A stretch of 64,000 nt of DNA from Pseudomonadota bacterium (GTDB taxonomy: Bacteria; Pseudomonadota; Alphaproteobacteria; Rhodobacterales; Rhodobacteraceae). Location: NCBI GenBank assembly GCA_020161655.1, contig JAIUPC010000004.1, positions 186,001 through 250,000 on the forward strand, written 5' to 3'. Under the pieces are notes generated by a model, which saw only the letters and a program-made list of their open reading frames with translations, was not told where the DNA came from and did not search any database. The position numbers were made by a program, and so were the translations under genes. Positions 26,435 to 34,147 of this stretch are shown piece by piece. Position 1 is the stretch's first letter. Every line of letters starts with the position of its first letter.

Positions 26435-27721
26435 ATGAGAGAACTCCGCGCCCTCATCGCCCGCAACCGCGCCGGTTCAGGCGAGGCCATGCCCTCCGTC
26501 TGTTCCGCCCATCCCGATGTGATCGCCGCGTCCCTGCTGCTGGCGGAAGAGCTTGATCAGCCGCTTCTCCTTGAGGCGACGAGCAATCAGGTCAACCAGT
26601 TCGGTGGCTATACCGGGATGCGGCCGGCCGATTTCACCGCCTTCAGCCGCGGCATCTCGACCGATCTTGGTATCTCGCCGGACCGCCTCCTGTTCGGCGG
26701 CGATCATCTTGGCCCGCAGGCCTGGCGATCCGAACCCGCCGAAAGCGCGATGGCCAAGGCGCGCGACCTCGTCGCGGACTATGTGAAGGCCGGCTTCTCC
26801 AAGATCCACCTCGACTGTTCGGAAGGCTGCGCCGGGGAACCGGCGCAGGTCAGCGACCTTGTCAGCGCCGCCCGCGCCGCAGAACTGGCCGAAGTCTGCG
26901 AGGCCGCCGCCAGCGACCCCGAGACGCTGAGCTATGACTACGGCACCGAAGTGCCGCCGCCCGGCGGCGCCCGGGCCGAGGAAGGCGGGCAGGGCATCGC
27001 GCCGACCCGTCCCGAGAGTGCGCTGGCCACCATCGCCGCGCATTACGCCGCCTTCGCGGCGCGCGGGCTGGATGCCGCCTGGGAACGGGCGGTCGGGCTC
27101 GTGGTTCAGCCGGGGATCGAGTTTGCCCCCGATCACGTCCACCGCTTCCATCTCGACGCGCCGGATCATCTGACGCCGGTTCTGGCCGACTATCCCTGGC
27201 TCAGCTTCGAGGCCCATTCGACCGACTATCAGGAACCCGCCGTCTTCGCCGAGATCGCCCGCCGGCATTTCGCGGTCCTGAAGGTCGGCCCGGCGCTGAC
27301 CTATGCCTACCGGCAGGCGATCTACGCGCTCGACGCGCTTTCCGCCTGGACAGTGCCCGACGCGGAAAGCCAGGTGCCGGCGGTGATGGAGGGGCTGATG
27401 GTCGCCAGCCCCTCCAGCTGGTCAAAGCATTATGACGGCGATGCGGAACGGCTGCGGTTGCTCAGGCATTTCAGTTATGCGGACCGCATCCGCTACTACT
27501 GGACGCAGCCCGCCGCCACCGCTGCCGTCGAGTACCTGCTGAACAGCCTCGGAACCACCAAGCCCCTGCCTTGCCTCCTTGAGCAGTTCTTCGCGCCAGC
27601 CGTCCTCGCCCGCGCCGAGGCGCTGTCGGCCACCGTGCCGGACTGGCGCCGCGCGCTGATCTACGCCCAGATTCAGGAAGCACTGGCGCCCTACTACGCC
27701 GCTTCGGGGAGGGCGTCTTGA
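26435..27721 (+). CDS. kbaZ: KbaZ/GatZ-type D-tagatose-1,6-bisphosphate aldolase protein
   Basis: A 428-residue protein of the GatZ/KbaZ family: MPSVCSAHPDVIAASLLLA near the start, EATSNQVNQFGGYTGM, GGDHLGPQAW, HLDCSEGCAGEP and SFEAHSTDYQ. In enterobacteria this protein supports the catalytic class II subunit (KbaY/GatY), which is absent here. It may pair with a distant KbaY or be catalytic itself. It starts 1 bp after the AgaS-ROK stop and overlaps the preceding region of nagA. Its presence points to tagatose-bisphosphate cleavage into triose phosphates, that is, the galacto rather than gluco amino-sugar route. Confidence 0.85.
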   Translation: MRELRALIARNRAGSGEAMPSVCSAHPDVIAASLLLAEELDQPLLLEATSNQVNQFGGYTGMRPADFTAFSRGISTDLGISPDRLLFGGDHLGPQAWRSEPAESAMAKARDLVADYVKAGFSKIHLDCSEGCAGEPAQVSDLVSAARAAELAEVCEAAASDPETLSYDYGTEVPPPGGARAEEGGQGIAPTRPESALATIAAHYAAFAARGLDAAWERAVGLVVQPGIEFAPDHVHRFHLDAPDHLTPVLADYPWLSFEAHSTDYQEPAVFAEIARRHFAVLKVGPALTYAYRQAIYALDALSAWTVPDAESQVPAVMEGLMVASPSSWSKHYDGDAERLRLLRHFSYADRIRYYWTQPAATAAVEYLLNSLGTTKPLPCLLEQFFAPAVLARAEALSATVPDWRRALIYAQIQEALAPYYAASGRAS

Positions 27722-27723
27722 CG

Positions 27724-28890
27724 ATGGACCACTGGGGTGCGCCGGCCCCGATCCCCCTTGGCGACCCCGGCTCATGGTGGCTGGCACCGCGCCGCATGTT
27801 CGACGGCGCGGCGTTCCATGACGATGTCGCCCTGCAGATCGAAGACGGCCACGTCGCAACCGTCGGTCCCGCCGCGCTGGCCGGGAGTGACGGCGCCCCG
27901 GTCTGGCGCAGCGAGCACCTTCTGGTGCCGGGCTATGTCGATCTTCAGATCAACGGCGGCGGCGGTACGCTTTTCAACACCGATCCGACGCCCGAAGGCC
28001 TGGCGATCATCGCGCGGGCGCATCGGCAAAGCGGCACAACCGCCCTCCTGCCGACCCTCATCACCGACGCGCCAGAGGTGCTGGACCGGGCGGTCGAGTC
28101 GATGCTGGCGGCCATCGGGCAGAACGGGATCGTCGGCATCCACATCGAGGGTCCTCATATCAACCTCGAACGGAAGGGTGCCCACAAGCCCGCCTTCATC
28201 CGCCCCTTCGACAAGCGGACGCTGGATGCGGTGGCAAAGCTGCGGCAGGCCGGGATACCCGTCCTTCTGACGCTCGCGCCGGAATGCGCCCCGGCGGGTA
28301 CCATCACCGCACTGGTCAGGATGGGCGCCGTCGTCTCGCTTGGCCATACCGAAAGCGATGCCGCGGCCGTCCGCAGGGCGATCGCCGAAGGCGCGCGGTC
28401 GGTGACGCATCTCTTCAACGCCATGACGCCGATGACATCGCGGGAGCCGGGCGTGGTCGGTGCGGCCATCGACAGCGCGGTCTATTGCGGCATTATCGCC
28501 GACGGCCATCACGTCGATGACGCCATGTTCCGCCTTGCCTGCCGGGCGCGTCCGATGGCGGGGCGCATGGTCCTTGTCTCCGACGCCATGCCGACCTGGG
28601 CCGGACCGGACAGTTTCGATCTTTACGGCGAGACGATCCGGCTGAAGGATGGCAGGCTGGTCAACACGATCGGGTCGCTGGCTGGCGTCCACATCGACAT
28701 GGCGAAGTCGGTGGCGCGGATCGTCAGGGACATCGGCCTGCCGCTTGACCAGGCGCTCAGGATGGCGACATCGACCCCGGCCGAGTTGATGGGCCTCGAC
28801 GGCATCGGCGTCCTCCGCCCCGGCGTGGCGCTGAATGCCGTTCTGCTCGACCAAGCACTCGGTCCGGCGGTTGTCCTCGCTCAGGGGTAG
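27724..28890 (+). CDS. nagA: N-acetylhexosamine-6-phosphate deacetylase (NagA/AgaA type)
   Basis: A 388-residue amidohydrolase removing acetate from GlcNAc-6-P or GalNAc-6-P. Conserved blocks are VPGYVDLQINGGGGTLFN, GIHIEGPHIN (metal-binding Glu), SLGHTESDA, VTHLFNAMTPM, IADGHHVDD and LVSDAMPTWAG (catalytic Asp). ATG 27724 after GGGGAGGG is preferred over a TTG at 27718 overlapping the kbaZ stop. In this operon AgaA activity (GalNAc-6-P) is likelier than NagA, but the family does not distinguish them by eye. It ends the operon; no terminator was found directly after it. Confidence 0.9.
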   Translation: MDHWGAPAPIPLGDPGSWWLAPRRMFDGAAFHDDVALQIEDGHVATVGPAALAGSDGAPVWRSEHLLVPGYVDLQINGGGGTLFNTDPTPEGLAIIARAHRQSGTTALLPTLITDAPEVLDRAVESMLAAIGQNGIVGIHIEGPHINLERKGAHKPAFIRPFDKRTLDAVAKLRQAGIPVLLTLAPECAPAGTITALVRMGAVVSLGHTESDAAAVRRAIAEGARSVTHLFNAMTPMTSREPGVVGAAIDSAVYCGIIADGHHVDDAMFRLACRARPMAGRMVLVSDAMPTWAGPDSFDLYGETIRLKDGRLVNTIGSLAGVHIDMAKSVARIVRDIGLPLDQALRMATSTPAELMGLDGIGVLRPGVALNAVLLDQALGPAVVLAQG

Positions 28891-28937
28891 CCCGGCACAG
28901 TTCCTGTTCCGCGACCAGGTCGTCCGCGAGGTTCTCC

Positions 28938-29060
28938 ACACGCCCGGATCTGCTGCACCACATCCCGCTTGAACGCGTCGCTGCAGTTGCTCGTCCCCAT
29001 CCCGGCCGCCTGCCTCACAGTCAGGGGGCAAAGCGTCTACAAATCTAGGGGCACATCAAC
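28938..29060 (-). mobile_element. Remnant of an IS3-family element (left end and start of orfA)
   Basis: On the minus strand an ATG at 29000 begins MGTSNCSDAFKRDVVQQIR, matching the start of IS3-family OrfA transposase subunits; similarity stops after about 20 codons near 28938. Upstream (29001-29060), the sequence with ATGTGCCCCTAGATTTGTAG looks like the end of such an element. The helix-turn-helix remainder, the catalytic orfB and the other end are missing. It lies in the 360-bp gap after nagA and marks an old insertion/deletion at the border of the amino-sugar region. The rest of 28891-29250 holds only the hairpin at 29151-29194. Confidence 0.5.
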
Positions 29061-29150
29061 GCACGACCATGGTTGGAAAGCATACCCGGCGCGGAGGCCA
29101 GGAATGAAGTTCTTCGCGCCACCCGTCGCCTTTGCCGCAACGAAGAAGCC

Positions 29151-29194
29151 CGGAGGCTGCCTTACGATCAGGGAAGCGTCAGGCAGCCTCCGGT
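29151..29194. terminator. Perfect 13-bp inverted repeat between convergent genes
   Basis: CCGGAGGCTGCCT (29151-29163) pairs with its exact complement at 29182-29194 across an 18-nt loop. It lies between the end of the amino-sugar operon (+) and the end of the VWA gene (-). There is no strong T run on either side, so it is a probable RNA-stabilising or weak terminator hairpin. Confidence 0.45.
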
Positions 29195-29250
29195 TCCTGC
29201 GTGTCGCCTGTCTTTCGGCAAAGCCGGGGGCCGCTCTTGCCGGACAGGCT

Positions 29251-31287
29251 TTAGCGGGAGAGACTTTCGGCGAGCCGCATAAGCCCGATCGCCTCGGCGC
29301 GGTAGCCGAAGGCGTCGTCGCCCCTGGCGCCGTTGGCCAGCGCAATCGCCTCGTCCCAGCCCCAGGCGCCGAGGTATTTCGGTTCCGAGAGCAACTGCCC
29401 CATGCCGGCGATGGCGGCGGCGAAGCGGGCGTCGGTGTCGGCCTCGGTAGGCGCAGCGGGGATCGGGGTTTCGATGAGGGTCGAGGTCTCTGCCCCCGGC
29501 GCCTTGTAGCGGAGTTTCAGAAAGCCGAGTTCGTTCGCTTCGCCTGTGGTCGTGGTCGTGGTGTAGCGCAGGGGATCGGAGAGGCGCGCGGGGGAGCCGG
29601 TGGGCGTGATCTCGTAAAGTGCCGTCACCTGACGGCCCGCGCCGATCTCGCCGGCGTCGACCTTGTCGTTGTTGAAATCCTCGCGGGCCAGCGTACGGGT
29701 CTCATAGCCGATCAGCCGGTATTCGGCGACGGCGGCGGGGTTGAACTCGACCTGGATCTTCACATCGTCGGCGATCGGGAAGAGCGCGCCCGAAAGCTGG
29801 TCGACTAGGACCTTCTGCGCTTCGGAGAGCGTATCGATATAGGCCGCCGTGCCATTGCCGTTCTGCGCCAGCGCCTGCATCGTCGCGTCATCGAGATTGC
29901 CGCGGCCGAAGCCGAGGACGGAGAGATAGATCCCCGTTTCGCGCTTCTTGGCGATGAAGTCGGTCAGTTCCGCCGGGTCGGCGATGCCGACGTTGAAATC
30001 GCCGTCGGTGGCCAGAAGGATGCGGCTGACATGGCCCTCGCCGCCCATCTTCTCCGCCTCGGCATAGGCCTGCGCCAGCCCTTCCTGACCGGCGGTCGAG
30101 CCGCCCGCCGAGAGACGGTCAAGGGCGGCGAGGATCGTCGTCTGGTCCGACGCCGCAGTTGGTTCGAGGACGAGGCCGGCGGAACCGGCGTAAGTCACGA
30201 TCGCGACCCGGTCCTCGGGGCGAAGCTCGCCCAGCATCAGCCGGAAGGACTGCTTCAGGAGCGGAAGCTTGTTCGGGTCTTCCATCGAGCCGGAGGTGTC
30301 GATGAGGAAGACGAGGTTGAGGGGCGGGCGGTCTTCGGTGGCCGGTAGCGCGCCCTGGATGCCGATGCGGAGAAGCCGGGTGTCCTTGTTCCACGGCGTC
30401 TCGAAAAGGCTGACGGCGGCGCGGAACGGCGCTTCGCCCGCCTCGGGCGCGGGATAGGCATAGGGGAAGTAGTTCACCATCTCCTCGGTCCGGACCGCTT
30501 CCTTCGGCGGCAGTTGGCCGTTGGCGAGGGAGGAGCGGATGACCGACCATGACGCCGTGTCGGTGTCGATCGAGAAGGTGGAGACCGGTTCTTCGGCCGT
30601 GATCTTCAGCGGGTTGGGATCGGCCGTGGCATAGGCTTCGGTATCGGGCTGCGGTGCCGGTGCCATGGCGTCGGCATAGCCGGAGGCGAGGGGTTCCGAG
30701 GCGGCGATGGCCTCGCGGCGCGACGTGGCCGGGGCAAGGGATTGCGCGGCCATCTCTTCGGCCATCGGGGCGGCGGCGCCCTGAGCGGCATCGGCGGGGC
30801 TTGCCGGCGGCGGTGCGGCGTCAACGAGGGCCGCGTCGGCCTCGACGGGAGCTGCCTTCAGCGTGAGGTCGGCAGCCTGGGACCGGCCTTCATCTTCTGC
30901 CGGCATGCTCTTGCGGGTCATCTCGACCGGCGCAGGTGCATCCCCGGCGGGTGCGGTCACTTCGGGCAGCGGCGCGGTTGCCGGTTTCGGCGCGATGCCC
31001 GCCGGTTGCAGTTGCGGATAGATCGCAAGGGCCACGCCAATGGCGGCGACGGAGGCGGTGGCGGCGAGCGCCTGCCGGGAGGTCAGTCGGGAGATCATCT
31101 TGCGGACTCCAGTCAGAAACCCCGCCCTCTCGGGGCGGTCCGACATGGGACGCAGTTGGGATGCGGTTTCTTGGTGGCGGTCGAAGTTTTCCATCGCCAG
31201 CCGCAGCGCACGGGCCTTGGCTTCGGCCTCCGGGGTAGGGGGCGCGGCCTTCAGGCCCGCGCGCAGCTTGTCGAGTTCGTCGGTCAT
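29251..31287 (-). CDS. VWA-domain membrane protein of the YfbK type
   Basis: A 678-residue protein. The N-terminal 60 residues are cytosolic and charged. One membrane segment follows (ALAATASVAAIGVALAIYP, about 73-91), then a long Ala/Pro-rich linker to about residue 225 and an extracytoplasmic von Willebrand A domain. Its MIDAS motif is DTSGSM (preceded by LNLVFLI). The domain is framed by YfbK-like blocks (FSIDTDTASWSVIRSSLANG, EEMVNYFPYAYP). Its start overlaps the end of the ECF sigma gene (ATGA). The short cytosolic N-terminus plus coupling to a sigma factor suggests an anti-sigma or signalling role, which is inferred. Confidence 0.85.
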   Translation of the reverse strand: MTDELDKLRAGLKAAPPTPEAEAKARALRLAMENFDRHQETASQLRPMSDRPERAGFLTGVRKMISRLTSRQALAATASVAAIGVALAIYPQLQPAGIAPKPATAPLPEVTAPAGDAPAPVEMTRKSMPAEDEGRSQAADLTLKAAPVEADAALVDAAPPPASPADAAQGAAAPMAEEMAAQSLAPATSRREAIAASEPLASGYADAMAPAPQPDTEAYATADPNPLKITAEEPVSTFSIDTDTASWSVIRSSLANGQLPPKEAVRTEEMVNYFPYAYPAPEAGEAPFRAAVSLFETPWNKDTRLLRIGIQGALPATEDRPPLNLVFLIDTSGSMEDPNKLPLLKQSFRLMLGELRPEDRVAIVTYAGSAGLVLEPTAASDQTTILAALDRLSAGGSTAGQEGLAQAYAEAEKMGGEGHVSRILLATDGDFNVGIADPAELTDFIAKKRETGIYLSVLGFGRGNLDDATMQALAQNGNGTAAYIDTLSEAQKVLVDQLSGALFPIADDVKIQVEFNPAAVAEYRLIGYETRTLAREDFNNDKVDAGEIGAGRQVTALYEITPTGSPARLSDPLRYTTTTTTGEANELGFLKLRYKAPGAETSTLIETPIPAAPTEADTDARFAAAIAGMGQLLSEPKYLGAWGWDEAIALANGARGDDAFGYRAEAIGLMRLAESLSR

Positions 31288-31829
31288 GGCATGTCCTCCG
31301 CCCGCGCCAGGGCGCGCAGGCGCTTTTTCACCTCGCTCATGCGCCAGGCCACCGTGCCTTCGGAGATACCGAGAACCTCGGCCGCCTCCTTCTGCGACAG
31401 TTCCTCGCCAAGCGTCAGCGCAACCGTGTCCCGCAGTTCCGGTGGCAGGCTGCGCATGGTCTCTGTCAGCCAGTCGAGCGCCGCCGCCTCTTCGGCGATG
31501 CCGGCCTGGCGGTTCAGTTCCCAGCTGCCCCAGCCATCCGCGGCCCTTGCGTGGCTTGCCGCGCGGCGGCGGCGGTCATGGGCGGCATTCACCGTCACCC
31601 GGTAGAGCCAGGTGGTGAAGCGCGCCTCGCGCCGGTAGCTTGAGAGTTTCGCGGGCAGCGCGAGGCTGATGTCCTGCGCCAGATCCTCGGCTTCGGCCTT
31701 CTGTCCGGTCAGGCGGAAGGCGAGCCCGTGAATCCGGTCGTAATGCCGGGTGACGAGTGCGGCAAATGCCGCGCGGTCCCCGTCCCGCGCGGCCTCGGCC
31801 AGTGTCTCATCAGCGGTTTCCATACGCAT
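31284..31829 (-). CDS. ECF-type RNA polymerase sigma factor
   Basis: A sigma-70 family ECF protein of about 181 residues. Region 2 (HYDRIHGLAFRLTGQKAEAEDLAQDISL, spread over about 28-56, and FTTWLYRVTVNAAHD) and region 4 (LPPELRDTVALTLGEELSQ then VLGISEGTVAWRMSEVKKRL) are clear. The start is uncertain: GTG 31832, ATG 31829 and ATG 31823 are all in frame with no clear ribosome site; I list 31829. It is translationally coupled to the VWA protein gene that follows. Its target promoters are not evident in the window. Confidence 0.9.
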   Translation of the reverse strand: MRMETADETLAEAARDGDRAAFAALVTRHYDRIHGLAFRLTGQKAEAEDLAQDISLALPAKLSSYRREARFTTWLYRVTVNAAHDRRRRAASHARAADGWGSWELNRQAGIAEEAAALDWLTETMRSLPPELRDTVALTLGEELSQKEAAEVLGISEGTVAWRMSEVKKRLRALARAEDMP

Positions 31830-31856
31830 CACGAATGCTTGGACGCGCGGGCGCGG

Positions 31857-33269
31857 TCAATCCTTGGCCCCGGCGGGAACATTTTCGTCGCGGCGGCTGA
31901 AATGCGCGGCAGGGATCTCGATCCGCCAGCGAAGCCCCGCCTCGCCGAAGTCATATTCGACCTTCGCGTCAAGAAGCGTCACCGCGAGCCGGGTCAGGAC
32001 CGTGCTGCCGAAACCCTTGTGCTCGGGCGCCGTGGCGAAACTCTGCCCGGTCTCGACCCATTCGATGACCAGTGTGTCATCCTCGCCCGGCTGGCCCGCG
32101 GCGACCTGCCAGCGGATGCTGACGCCGCCGCCGCCGTCGCCGAGCGCGCCGTATTTGGTGGCATTGGTGCCAAGCTCATGCAGCGCCATGCCGAGCGTCT
32201 TGACCGCCTGCGGGCGGAGATCGACGGCGGGCCCGGAAATGCCGACCTCTGCATCATCGCGGGTAAAGAGGGAAAGCTGCGACCGGATCAGCGCATCGAG
32301 GGAAACCGTCTGCCAGTTCTCGCCGGTGAGAAAATCGGTGGAGCGCGACAGCGAGGCGATGCGTTCGCCGAACTTCTCGTTGAACTCCTGCATAGAGGTC
32401 GCCAGAGCGGCGGTGCGGCGGTGAATCGCGCTGATGACCGTCAGCATGTTCTTGGCGCGGTGGATCACTTCCTGCGCCACGATCTGCCGGGATTCTTCGT
32501 GGCGGCGCTGTTCGGTGATGTCGCGGTGGATGTTCGACACCGCGATGACGGTGCCGGCGGCGTTGCGGATCGGGGCGGCGGTGATCCAGACCAGACGCGC
32601 ACGGCCCCAGCGGGTCATCCGGGTGGCTTCGAAGCTTCGCAGCGCCCCGGCGATGATCTCGTCGCGGTATTCGCCGATGCGCTTGGTGAAGCCGGGCGGA
32701 TAGAGAACCTCCATCGACTGGCCGATGGCTTGCGCGGCGGTGTGGCCGTAGAGCCGTTCGGCCGCGTTGTTCCACGACATGATGCGACCGTCGAGATCAT
32801 AGCTGATGATGGCGTCGAACGAGGCTGCGACCAGCGCCGAGAGCAGCCCGGCATGCACATGCGCGCTGTCGGCCTGATCGACGGCGAGGCGCCGCGTCGT
32901 CACGTTGCTGTGCCTGAGGATCGCGCACCGCCCGGCGGGCAGGTCGAGGGGCTTGATTGTCACCTCGAACCAGCGGTCCTGCCCCTCGGGCGCGGGGCAG
33001 GGATACTCGATCCGTGTCGCCGTACCGTGGTCGATGGCGTGGCGCAACGCTGTGGAAATGGCTACGGCATCCTCTCCCGCAGCGGCGCAGACGTCGAAGT
33101 AGTTCCAGCCGACGAACGCCTCTAGCGTCTTCGCACCGTTCTCGGTCGCGAAGTGGCGCCAGGCGGCGTTGACGGCGATGATCCGGCCCTCGTGGTCAAC
33201 GACGGCCATCTCGTCATCCAGCGAGTCGAGGATCAGCGACAGGTCAATGTGGGGAATGGCATTCAGCAA
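31857..33269 (-). CDS. PAS-PAS sensor histidine kinase of the HWE family
   Basis: A 470-residue soluble kinase. Two PAS domains (about 8-125 and 140-265, the second with SFDAIISYDLDGRIMSWNNA and ITEQRRHEE) precede an HWE kinase core: phospho-acceptor EVIHRAKNMLTVISAI (His near 290), N-box MALHELGTNATKYGAL, WVE motif LVIEWVETG and GFGSTVLTRL. There is no membrane segment, so the signal is cytosolic, perhaps light or redox. It ends 24 bp or so upstream of the sigma-factor gene on the same strand. In alphaproteobacteria HWE kinases often feed the general stress response; no response regulator lies beside it. Confidence 0.9.
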   Translation of the reverse strand: MLNAIPHIDLSLILDSLDDEMAVVDHEGRIIAVNAAWRHFATENGAKTLEAFVGWNYFDVCAAAGEDAVAISTALRHAIDHGTATRIEYPCPAPEGQDRWFEVTIKPLDLPAGRCAILRHSNVTTRRLAVDQADSAHVHAGLLSALVAASFDAIISYDLDGRIMSWNNAAERLYGHTAAQAIGQSMEVLYPPGFTKRIGEYRDEIIAGALRSFEATRMTRWGRARLVWITAAPIRNAAGTVIAVSNIHRDITEQRRHEESRQIVAQEVIHRAKNMLTVISAIHRRTAALATSMQEFNEKFGERIASLSRSTDFLTGENWQTVSLDALIRSQLSLFTRDDAEVGISGPAVDLRPQAVKTLGMALHELGTNATKYGALGDGGGGVSIRWQVAAGQPGEDDTLVIEWVETGQSFATAPEHKGFGSTVLTRLAVTLLDAKVEYDFGEAGLRWRIEIPAAHFSRRDENVPAGAKD

Positions 33270-33400
33270 GAACGCTCCCTTCGATGGGCGCTGGATTTCG
33301 GGGCGAATCTAGACGTTTCGCAGGCCGGCACAATAGTGGGCGGCGCGATTGACGAGGCCCGGCGAAAGTCGATGAAACCTTCAGCAAAGCATGTCCGCTT

Positions 33401-33434
33401 CCCGCAGCCGCCGCCTTTGTGTGGCGGCTGCGGG
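33401..33434 (-). terminator. GC-rich hairpin after the peptidoglycan-binding-domain gene
   Basis: A perfect 12-bp stem (CCCGCAGCCGCC 33401-33412 and its complement 33423-33434, 10-nt loop) lies 15 bp beyond the stop of the minus-strand gene at 33450. There is no T run, so it may act as a Rho-assisted or processing hairpin. The remaining 33270-33400 shows only the upstream region of the kinase gene. Confidence 0.5.
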
Positions 33435-33449
33435 GTAAAGGCGGCCGGG

Positions 33450-33995
33450 TCAGGTGTTCAGGATCGTGTCATAGAACTCGAAGGCGCCGCCCATCGTGGT
33501 CAGCTTGTCGGCGCCGGTCGAAGCCCGCGAGATCGCCATGACCGCGCGATAGGTCATCGGCCCGAAGGAGCCGTCGATGCTGCCGTTGTAGTAGCCGGCC
33601 CGCTGCAGGCGCGACTGGATGGCGCGGCGTTCGGTCAGCGAGTAGCTGTTGAAGGCGCGGGCAGCGGGTGTCGAGTAGACGCCCGAGCTGATGGGCGCGC
33701 TGTAGCCGGGCTGCGAATAGATCGGCTGCTGGTAGCGCGGCTGCTGGTAACGCGGCTGCTGATAGGTGGGTGCGCCATAGACCGGATAGTTCTGCACCGG
33801 TGCGCGGCCGACAGGAACGGCGCCGTTCTGCTGCTGGTACTGCTTCCAGAGAAGCGTGCCGACGATCCCGGCGGCGGCCAGCGCCGCGAGGTTCTGTTCC
33901 TTTTCGCCCCAGGCATGGGCCGGAGCCGGCAGGGCGAGGGCGAGCGACAGGGCCGTGGCAGCGGCGGTCGCGGTCTTGGTGATAGTGCGCAGCAT
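33450..33995 (-). CDS. Exported protein with a C-terminal peptidoglycan-binding-type domain
   Basis: A 181-residue exported protein. The Sec signal peptide is MLRTITKTATAAATALSLAL with cleavage near PAHA. ATG 33995 is chosen because a longer frame from 34100 adds a non-signal extension. A helix (NLAALAAAGIVGTLLW) is followed by a low-complexity Tyr/Gln/Pro segment with tandem YQQPR repeats (about residues 80-105). A PG_binding_1-like domain then contains YSLTERRAIQSRLQRAGYYN and SIDGSFGPMTYRAV. It is probably periplasmic and cell-wall associated; the partner enzyme is unknown. Confidence 0.82.
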   Translation of the reverse strand: MLRTITKTATAAATALSLALALPAPAHAWGEKEQNLAALAAAGIVGTLLWKQYQQQNGAVPVGRAPVQNYPVYGAPTYQQPRYQQPRYQQPIYSQPGYSAPISSGVYSTPAARAFNSYSLTERRAIQSRLQRAGYYNGSIDGSFGPMTYRAVMAISRASTGADKLTTMGGAFEFYDTILNT

Positions 33996-34103
33996 TGGAG
34001 TTCCCCAGGTTGCGGTGAAACGATGCCACCGATATGGGCCGAGGGGGGATGCTAGGCAAAATCGTCGGGCTGCTATCCGATAACGGCGGGAAAAACCCAA
34101 TGA

Positions 34104-34127
34104 AAAAGGGGCCTTGCGGCCCCTTTT
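34104..34127 (-). terminator. Bidirectional rho-independent terminator
   Basis: AAAAGGGGCC (34104-34113), loop TTGC and GGCCCCTTTT (34118-34127) form a perfect 10-bp hairpin with an A run on one side and a T run on the other. It lies 20 bp after the gabD stop on the minus strand, where it reads as stem plus TTTTT. Confidence 0.88.
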
Positions 34128-34147
34128 CCTGACGGATGCTATTGGGT

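Noticed and set aside
33700-33770. Possible CRISPR-like or tandem DNA repeat
   Set aside because: The repetition is a coding one (YQQPR units) within the exported protein gene; there are no spacers.
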